From an uncultured Saprospiraceae bacterium (GTDB lineage: Bacteria; Bacteroidota; Bacteroidia; Chitinophagales; Saprospiraceae), in contig CAKZSH010000118.1 in the NCBI GenBank assembly GCA_937918905.1, positions 1 through 37,984 of the forward strand: a stretch of 37,984 bases of DNA, in the 5' to 3' direction. Under the pieces are notes generated by a model that saw nothing but the letters and a program-made list of their open reading frames with translations, was not told the origin of the DNA and ran no database searches. The first letter of the stretch is position 1. The number at the start of each line of letters is the position of its first letter. The position numbers were made by a program, and so were the translations under genes. Shown one piece after another: positions 32,468-37,984 of the stretch.

Positions 32468-33583
32468 ATGAAAATCCTCCTCCTCGAACCTTTCTTCACA
32501 GGCAGTCACCAGCAATGGGCACAAGGCTACCAAAAACATTCCGCTCATCACGCGGAAATACTTTCCCTTCCTGGAAGACATTGGAAATGGAGAATGCATG
32601 GAGGTGCTGTTACGCTTGCAGATATTTTTTTAGAGAAATATACGCACATAAAATTTGATTTAATTTTTGCAACTGATATGCTAGATTTGAACACCTTTTT
32701 AGCATTGACTAGAAAATACACTTCTCAAATTCCTACTGCCATTTATTTTCATGAAAACCAACTTACCTACCCTTGGTCGCCTACCGATCAAGATGTAAAA
32801 AAAGGACGAGACAATCATTATGCATTTATTAATTACACAAGTGCTTTGACTGCGGATGCTCTTTTTTTTAATTCAAATTATCATCAACAATCTTTTTTAA
32901 ATGAGTTACCTGATTTTCTAAATCAATTTCCTGATTTTAAGAATTTAGAAAATATTGATTTGATAAAAAATAAAAGCAGAGTACTCCATCTTGGGATGGA
33001 TTTAAAACGGTTTGATGATTTTGTTAAAATAAAAAAAGAACAAGAACCTATTTTGCTTTGGAATCATCGATGGGAATATGACAAAAATCCCGACTTGTTT
33101 TTTAAAACTTTATTTCGTTTAAAAAAAGAAGCCATTCCTTTTAAAATAATTGTAGTTGGAGAATCCTACAAAAAATCGCCACCCATTTTTCAAAAAGCGA
33201 AAGAAATTTTAAAAGATCAAATCATTCATTTTGGCTATGCTGAAAGTTGGGAAAAATATGCGCAGCTTCTTTCGCAAGCAGATATTCTACCTGTTTCGAG
33301 TAATCAAGATTTTTTTGGAGGAAGTGTAGTTGAAGCAATGTATTGCGATTGTTTTCCTATCTTGCCGAACCGTTTAGCATATCCAGAACATATCCCGACT
33401 TCATTGCACGCAACACATCTTTATTCAACTACAGATGATTTTTTTATAAAAATAAAAAATACGATTGCAAATTGGTCGGAAATCAAAACAGTAAAAACCT
33501 ATCAAAATTTTGTTGCCCAATATGATTGGAGTAATTTAGCAACAGATTATGACAATGCACTAGAGAAAATATGCCAACATTAA
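32468..33583 (+). CDS. QTMAN-like (DUF3524) glycosyltransferase
   Basis: The 371-residue protein begins MKILLLEPFFTGSHQQWAQG. It carries the DUF3524 pattern, with GRHWKWRMHGGA and FATDMLDLNTFLAL in the first 90 residues and YFHENQLTYPW near 95-106. The second half is a GT4-type Rossmann fold, with LLWNHRWEYDKNP and the nucleotide-sugar site SNQDFFGGSVVEAMYC. In eukaryotes the GTDC1 homologue QTMAN mannosylates queuosine in tRNA-Asp. The bacterial members share the N-terminal domain but are mostly untested. A tRNA-modification role is therefore an inference from family. It is followed, with a 13-base overlap, by an alpha/beta hydrolase, which may act in the same path. Confidence 0.85.
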   Translation: MKILLLEPFFTGSHQQWAQGYQKHSAHHAEILSLPGRHWKWRMHGGAVTLADIFLEKYTHIKFDLIFATDMLDLNTFLALTRKYTSQIPTAIYFHENQLTYPWSPTDQDVKKGRDNHYAFINYTSALTADALFFNSNYHQQSFLNELPDFLNQFPDFKNLENIDLIKNKSRVLHLGMDLKRFDDFVKIKKEQEPILLWNHRWEYDKNPDLFFKTLFRLKKEAIPFKIIVVGESYKKSPPIFQKAKEILKDQIIHFGYAESWEKYAQLLSQADILPVSSNQDFFGGSVVEAMYCDCFPILPNRLAYPEHIPTSLHATHLYSTTDDFFIKIKNTIANWSEIKTVKTYQNFVAQYDWSNLATDYDNALEKICQH

Positions 33584-34401
33584 ACTTCAAAGGACGAAAA
33601 ATCAACTACCTCACTCAAGGTAAAGGTGACCCGATTGTACTACTTCATGGTTTTTGTGAAGACAGTTCTGTTTGGGACAATTTCATTTCTCAATTCACTT
33701 CCAATAAAATTATCCGTATTGATTTAATCGGTTTTGGTTTATCAAAACCTGTAGAAAATCCATCAATTGATTATGCTGCAGATTCAGTCAAAGCAGTTTT
33801 AGATCATTTGGAAATCCAACAAGTTACTTTGATTGGACATTCGATGGGAGGATACGTAAGTTTAGCTTTTGCAAAAAAATATGAATCCTATTTGAATGGT
33901 TTAGGACTCTTTCATTCTCATCCATATGCTGACTCAGAGGAGAAGAAAAAGAACCGTGCAAAGAGTATTGATTTTATCAAACGGAATAGCCACTTTCATT
34001 ATGTGAAACAATTATTTCCTAAATTATTCCCTCCTGCATTTTTAAGTAGTAATAATTTTTTAGTGAATCAAATGATTCACCGAGCAAGTACATTTCCAAC
34101 AGAGGGAATCATTGGAGGTTTGCAAATGATGATGAATCGTTCTGATCAAACTGATGTTTTAAAATCAATAAAATGTCCTGTTCTTTTTATTGTTGGGTTG
34201 GAAGATCAAGTTGTTCCGTTGCAAAAATGTTTGGAACAAACTGCGCTACCAGACGTTTCAGATATTCATATCTTAGAAGGTATTGGTCATATGGGAATGT
34301 TTGAAGCAACTCAGGCCACACAAAAAATCATTCAAAACTTTATTGCCTTCTGTCATGAATTTCAAAAAACAAAAGCTACAAAAATCGTAATAACTGAATG
34401 A
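33571..34401 (+). CDS. Alpha/beta hydrolase
   Basis: The 276-residue enzyme has the alpha/beta-hydrolase fold. HGF (26-28) forms the oxyanion turn, the nucleophile elbow is GHSMGG (Ser91), an acid is likely in GLEDQVVP (about Asp222), and the base is His in GIGHMGMFE (about residue 246). A lid of about 60 residues lies between 120 and 190. The substrate is unknown; family members are esterases, lipases, haloalkane dehalogenases or C-C hydrolases. It overlaps the glycosyltransferase gene by 13 bases and the PrsW gene by 4 bases, so all three are translationally linked. Confidence 0.9.
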   Translation: MPTLNFKGRKINYLTQGKGDPIVLLHGFCEDSSVWDNFISQFTSNKIIRIDLIGFGLSKPVENPSIDYAADSVKAVLDHLEIQQVTLIGHSMGGYVSLAFAKKYESYLNGLGLFHSHPYADSEEKKKNRAKSIDFIKRNSHFHYVKQLFPKLFPPAFLSSNNFLVNQMIHRASTFPTEGIIGGLQMMMNRSDQTDVLKSIKCPVLFIVGLEDQVVPLQKCLEQTALPDVSDIHILEGIGHMGMFEATQATQKIIQNFIAFCHEFQKTKATKIVITE

Positions 34402-35243
34402 CCTTTCTTACTTTTTTAGCAGCTATCGTTCCTGGGTTTTTGATTTGCTATTTCATTGTTAAACTAGACAAACATGAAAAAGAACCAGTCCCGTTATTAG
34501 TAATCAGTTGGATATTGGGAGTAGCTATTTTTTTTGCAGCAAGATATTTTGAAGGCGCATTTGATGATATGATAATGCCTTATGTAAATGAACATAATTT
34601 AAATCCAAATACACATCCTGGTATTTTATTTTTCTCCGCTTTTATCCGAACAGCATTTGTAGAAGAATTTTTAAAATTTACCATATTAATGTTAATTCCA
34701 TATAATCACAAGGCATTTAATGAGCCGATGGATGGAATTGTTTATGCAGTAATGATTGGGATGGGATTTGCGATAGTTGAAAATGTAATTTATTGCTTGA
34801 GCCCTCCTGATATTGCTTTGGCAATTGTTCGGAATTTTACAGCAGTTCCTTCTCATGCAGTCTTTGCAGTTATCTTGGGGTATTATGTAGGTTTGGCAAA
34901 ATTTAATCCAGCAAAACAAATTCAATATATTTTTATAGGATTCTTCTTAACCGTTTTTGTTCATGGATTGTACGATGTTTTTCTTTTTCAAGAATATGAA
35001 AACTGGTTAATGATTTTAGCGACTTTTGTTTTATTGGGAGGATTGTTTTTTTCTCGAAAATTTATCAGCCTTCATCAAAAGGATTCTCCTTTTAAAAAGA
35101 ATCAAACTGATGAACCTGTTCTAAATAAAACTGCTAATTTAAAAAACGAACCCAGTCAACTGAAAGAAGAAGATAACGAAATCCTCTCCGCAGTTTTGTT
35201 TGAAATGAGAGCGAAGAAAAATAATAATTCGGAGGAAGAATAA
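34398..35243 (+). CDS. PrsW-type intramembrane metalloprotease family protein
   Basis: The 281-residue protein has about eight hydrophobic helices in residues 1-225. The family motifs are visible: FVEEFLKF (EExxK-type), then GFAIVENVIY, PSHAVFAVILGYYVGLA with a conserved His, and FVHGLYD. These supply the presumed catalytic Glu and metal-binding His of the PrsW/CAAX-like protease fold. In Bacillus, PrsW cuts anti-sigma factor RsiW; here no target is evident. The C-terminal 55 residues are a charged cytosolic tail. It overlaps the hydrolase gene through ATGA. Confidence 0.88.
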   Translation: MTFLTFLAAIVPGFLICYFIVKLDKHEKEPVPLLVISWILGVAIFFAARYFEGAFDDMIMPYVNEHNLNPNTHPGILFFSAFIRTAFVEEFLKFTILMLIPYNHKAFNEPMDGIVYAVMIGMGFAIVENVIYCLSPPDIALAIVRNFTAVPSHAVFAVILGYYVGLAKFNPAKQIQYIFIGFFLTVFVHGLYDVFLFQEYENWLMILATFVLLGGLFFSRKFISLHQKDSPFKKNQTDEPVLNKTANLKNEPSQLKEEDNEILSAVLFEMRAKKNNNSEEE

Positions 35244-35517
35244 CTTTTTGACTTCATCTAAAAAATAATGAAATTATAGGGAACGAATTTGTCACAAAAA
35301 TCGTTATGATGAAGTTTTTAAATATGAAAATAAAACAATAAAACTACAACTATGAATTCGTTCCATTTTAATTTTATCCTTTCCTCTCAAAAATGAGCTT
35401 AGCCTCGTTTTCCAGAGGCACCTTTCTAAACCTTGACATTTTCTAAAATTTCTTTTAATCAACACTTTTCTGCATTTCTAATACCGCTTAGAATTGTGTT
35501 TAAATATTTTAAATATC
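35244..35517. other. Intergenic stretch with weak repeats
   Basis: No gene. GGAACGAATT (35280-35289) is repeated in inverse as AATTCGTTCC (35355-35364), and GCCTC/GAGGC form a small hairpin near 35402-35419. No promoter of the phylum type was found. Confidence 0.3.
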
Positions 35518-36192
35518 ATGAGACGTTTTGCCATCTCTGACATTCATGGTTGTGCCAAAACCTTCAAAGCACTACTTGACCAAATCGCTTTTTCCAAGGA
35601 AGATGTGCTATATCTATTGGGAGATTACATTGATCGTGGGCCTGATAGTCGTGGCGTAATTGATCATATTTGGGATTTGCAGGAAGAGGGTTATCAGGTT
35701 CATTGTCTTCGTGGAAATCATGAACAAATGCTATTGGATGAATTAGCCGAAAAGGAAATTTGGTATAACGGAGAACCTGAAACGCTTAAAAGTTTTGATG
35801 CAAAAGCGAATCAAGATATTCCACAACCTTACATCGAATGGATGGAAGAGTTACCTTATTATTTTGAATTGAAAGATTACATTTTGGTTCATGCAGGGTT
35901 AAATTTTAAAACTAAATTTCCATTGCAAGATGAGCATGAAATGATTTGGGCTCGACATTGGTATGATGATATTGATATGCAATGGCTCGGCAAGCGAATT
36001 ATCGTACATGGACATACGCCTACTCGAATACTGGTTATCAAAGGTAGTGTCGATGATTTATTTTATATCCCCGCATTAGACATTGATGCAGGATGTGCTT
36101 TTGAGTCATTTGGATTAGGACATCTTTGTGCTTTAAATTTGGATACAAAGGAATTTACTTTTCATGCGAATATTGATAAAATCAATAAATGA
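35518..36192 (+). CDS. Metallophosphatase of the bacterial PPP family (serine/threonine phosphatase-like)
   Basis: From the ATG at 35518 the product has 224 residues. A TTG eight codons upstream is possible but unlikely, since MRRFAISDIHG is the usual start of this family. The five PPP motifs are present: SDIHG, GDYIDRGPDS, LRGNHE, the VHAGL segment and GHTP. These are the two-metal ligands and the catalytic Asp/His. Family members remove phosphate from Ser/Thr/Tyr, or hydrolyse cyclic or dinucleoside phosphates; ApaH-like activity cannot be excluded. The frame of the next gene is the same as this one, with only the TGA at 36190-36192 between them. Confidence 0.93.
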   Translation: MRRFAISDIHGCAKTFKALLDQIAFSKEDVLYLLGDYIDRGPDSRGVIDHIWDLQEEGYQVHCLRGNHEQMLLDELAEKEIWYNGEPETLKSFDAKANQDIPQPYIEWMEELPYYFELKDYILVHAGLNFKTKFPLQDEHEMIWARHWYDDIDMQWLGKRIIVHGHTPTRILVIKGSVDDLFYIPALDIDAGCAFESFGLGHLCALNLDTKEFTFHANIDKINK

Positions 36193-37242
36193 GATTCTGC
36201 TGAACGAATTATTCAAACTACATACGGTGATGACATAACAATAAATTTACAATCCAAGAATAAAATCAAAGTTCTATATTTTGACATTGATGGTACCTTT
36301 TTAGATTATGATGATAACCACAAAAAAGGTTTACTAAATGGGGCTTTGGAAAATGTTTTAAAGAAATCGAACTTTGAGTTTATTGCATGTGTAAGTGGTT
36401 GGGTAGATATCTTTGCTTCCGAAGTAATGAAATTAAATACTTTAGATAAAAGGAAGGAAGCCATGTACAGAAAACTAGCTCCTATTTTTCCAGATAAAAA
36501 ATGGTTTATGGAAAAAATCATTTTGATTCCAGATACAGACAATAGATGTAAATACATTGATTTAAATTCGGATTGGTATTATGTTGATGATTGGGCAGAC
36601 AAGTTTTTTACAGACGTACACGGAGAAGTTTTTTATAAAAAAGAAAAGGACAATCGGATATTATTATGCGATCATAGAAGTGATGGAGAAGATGTTTTAA
36701 ATTGGTTAACAGGTTTAATGATTAAAAACTCAACAATTTCTATACCGATGAGAAAAATAATTTTCTTAGATTTTGATGGTGTTCTACAAATTGACAACCA
36801 CTCCAATCCATGGAAAGGTAATGCTAATTTGATCGAAGGTTATTCTGATCGAGATGAGTATGGATTACTTTTCGATTACGAATGTGTGGAACGATTGCAA
36901 CAACTTATTGAAGCTACCGATGCGGAGGTGGTAATTTCTTCTTCGTGGCGTCATTTGGGGTTAACTACAATGATGGACATGTGGATGGAAAGACAAATGC
37001 CTGGAGAACTCATAGATATTATCCCAATGTATGATCAACAATCTACGGGAAGACAGAATAGCATGTCAAGAGGAGAATGTATTGAAGAATGGCTGAAAGA
37101 AAACAAATGTGAATGTTATGTTATCCTTGATGATGTGAATGATTTTTTAAAAGAGCAATTTGAATATTTTGTGGAGACAGATTATTATTTGGGATTCCAA
37201 GACGAGGATTTGGAAAAAGCGATTGGGATTTTGTCTTCTTAA
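36193..37242 (+). CDS. Tandem HAD-domain reading frame without a normal start codon
   Basis: From 36193, directly after the metallophosphatase TGA, the same frame is open for 349 codons. The first HAD domain is clear (VLYFDIDGTFLD near 36271-36306, motif II VSGW, motif III VDDW), but no ATG, GTG or TTG lies upstream of it. The first TTG is at 36346, after the catalytic DxD, so starting there would remove motif I. A second HAD domain starts at 36748 (MRKIIFLDFDGVLQ) and has SSSWRHLG and a final ILDDVNDF. It resembles HAD domains of Swiss-Army-knife RNA repair proteins. Possibilities are a rare ATT/ATA start, stop-codon read-through, a broken first copy with a separate 36748 start, or a sequence error. 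Confidence 0.6.
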   Translation, partial: DSAERIIQTTYGDDITINLQSKNKIKVLYFDIDGTFLDYDDNHKKGLLNGALENVLKKSNFEFIACVSGWVDIFASEVMKLNTLDKRKEAMYRKLAPIFPDKKWFMEKIILIPDTDNRCKYIDLNSDWYYVDDWADKFFTDVHGEVFYKKEKDNRILLCDHRSDGEDVLNWLTGLMIKNSTISIPMRKIIFLDFDGVLQIDNHSNPWKGNANLIEGYSDRDEYGLLFDYECVERLQQLIEATDAEVVISSSWRHLGLTTMMDMWMERQMPGELIDIIPMYDQQSTGRQNSMSRGECIEEWLKENKCECYVILDDVNDFLKEQFEYFVETDYYLGFQDEDLEKAIGILSS

Positions 37243-37306
37243 AAATGAAGGCAAAATCTTTTTTAACACGAATAGTTACGATGTAGATCTTTTCGTAATT
37301 TAAAGC

Positions 37307-37336
37307 AACAGCCCAATACTTTTATATTGGGCTGTT
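37307..37336. terminator. Bidirectional terminator
   Basis: AACAGCCCAATA (37307-37318) and TATTGGGCTGTT (37325-37336) form a perfect 12-bp stem with a 6-base loop. It lies between the convergent HAD frame and ankyrin gene, 15 bases from the ankyrin stop. Runs of T are short on both sides. Confidence 0.8.
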
Positions 37337-37351
37337 ACTGTTTAGAAGATA

Positions 37352-37786
37352 TTACTTTAATAAATCAAAATAAACTTCTCTTTTATATTTTTTAGCATAG
37401 TCGATCACGGTTCTACCCTGTTCCGTTTTGGCCTCCTTATTCGCACCTCGTATCAATAATTTTTTAAAGAAGCCCATTCTTTCATATTTAAGCGCATAAA
37501 TTAGTGGTGTTTTGTCATCACAAATTTGATTAAGGTCTGCACCTTCATCAATGCAATATTTAAATATTTTCTTTCTTCCGAATTTGATGCTAAGTATCAA
37601 CATCGAATAACTGCTACCATTTATTTCATAACAATCATTCAAATCGTTTCCTTCTGCTAGATATTTTTCAAAGGCTAATAAATCGTCATACTTAATCATC
37701 TTTTCTATTCGATCCAAACTCAAACTATCTTGGGCATGAGTAAGTAGTGGAAAAATCAATACTAAAATAAGGAGGGAATTTTTCAT
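37352..37786 (-). CDS. Secreted ankyrin-repeat protein
   Basis: With the ATG at 37786 the product is 144 residues with a signal peptide (MKNSLLILVLIFPLLTHAQ). An upstream frame to 37879 adds 31 residues with no coding character and would hide the signal, so it is rejected. After a short linker there are about three ankyrin-type repeats, recognisable at residues 50-140 by SMLILSIKFGRKKIFKYCIDEGADLN, KTPLIYALKYERMGFFKKLLIRGAN and EQGRTVIDYAKK. Ankyrin repeats mediate protein contacts; the exported location is typical of small periplasmic ankyrin proteins in this phylum. Function unknown; no promoter was found. Confidence 0.8.
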   Translation of the reverse strand: MKNSLLILVLIFPLLTHAQDSLSLDRIEKMIKYDDLLAFEKYLAEGNDLNDCYEINGSSYSMLILSIKFGRKKIFKYCIDEGADLNQICDDKTPLIYALKYERMGFFKKLLIRGANKEAKTEQGRTVIDYAKKYKREVYFDLLK

Positions 37787-37906
37787 AGGAATAGATTTTA
37801 GTTTAAAAAAATAGAAGGTATTAGATTGGTTCGTTGGACATAAGGTTTTTATATTCGATTGCCCAATTCCATTTTGCATATGATTTATTTATAATGTAAA
37901 AAAGGA

Positions 37907-37927
37907 ATGGTTTAGTATTTAAACCAT
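37907..37927. repeat. Small 8-bp hairpin near the window end
   Basis: ATGGTTTA and TAAACCAT form an 8-bp stem around GTATT. The rest of 37787-37984 shows no gene or promoter that I can support. Confidence 0.35.
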
Positions 37928-37984
37928 GATAAAATAATACAGATTTTATTTTTAATGAAAAACTCCTTCAAGAGAGAGGATTAG

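Noticed and set aside
35280-35364. Inverted repeat GGAACGAATT/AATTCGTTCC as a member of the long hairpin family
   Set aside because: Arms are only 10 bp with a 65-base spacer and no GAATAAC loop motif.
1-37984. CRISPR arrays, tRNA and rRNA genes, IS elements, prophage genes
   Set aside because: No regularly spaced repeats, no TTCGAATCC-type tRNA arm in a cloverleaf context, and no transposase or integrase-like protein were found.

Overview
The window looks like an AT-rich chromosomal segment of a member of the Bacteroidota. The evidence is the TTG-N20-TAnnTTTG form of the best promoters, the RDD / SpoIIM-like / DUF4129 / DUF4350 membrane gene set, paired rhomboids with the HFAHLGG motif, a histidine kinase with the AHQLGTP H-box, and a TonB-dependent receptor with an N-terminal carboxypeptidase-regulatory-like domain. 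Nothing seen places it below phylum level with confidence; a Saprospiria-like lineage would fit. No rRNA, tRNA, CRISPR array, IS element or phage gene was found.

Layout. 1-776 (-): 5-prime part of an RlmD/TrmA-type RNA uracil methyltransferase, cut by the window edge. 903-5898: RDD protein (-), divergent from a SpoIIM-like protein with a long membrane extension, a DUF4129 protein and a DUF4350 protein (+). 6134-8972: two rhomboid proteases and a membrane-anchored endonuclease/exonuclease/phosphatase-fold protein. 9008-10498: cysS. 10646-11044 (-): small secreted protein. 11344-13877: a SPASM radical SAM enzyme, a 497-base gene-free stretch with two promoter-like sites and a possible structured RNA, and a TPR protein. 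13898-20411 (-): O-antigen ligase family protein, infB, nusA and rimP, the last with a clear promoter and a terminator-like hairpin in its leader. 20759-21577: purine nucleoside phosphorylase. 21605-25293 (-): TonB-dependent receptor and sensor kinase. 25570-26694: secreted CsgG-like protein. 26802-31652 (-): CBS/ACT protein, TPR-SHOCT membrane protein, GAF-SpoIIE phosphatase and an orphan OppC-type permease. 31779-35243 (+): a small protein plus HNH nuclease pair, a QTMAN-like glycosyltransferase, an alpha/beta hydrolase and a PrsW-type protease, mostly overlapping. 35518-37242 (+): a PPP-type metallophosphatase, followed in the same frame by a tandem-HAD reading frame with no normal start codon. 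37352-37786 (-): secreted ankyrin protein.

How the genes fit together. Housekeeping blocks (rimP-nusA-infB, cysS, pnp, rlmD) alternate with envelope genes (rhomboids, PrsW, SpoIIM-like set, TonB receptor with kinase, O-antigen ligase) and signalling genes (SpoIIE phosphatase, histidine kinase, CBS/ACT). The most distinctive non-coding feature is a set of long, nearly perfect inverted repeats a few bases past stop codons. Their arms differ, are built from short repeated words, and four of them share a GAATAAC motif next to the loop. Partial copies of the arm sequences lie elsewhere. The other leading points are the HAD frame without a start, the possible attenuator before rimP-nusA, the possible RNA at 12661-12784, and the HNH two-gene cassette.
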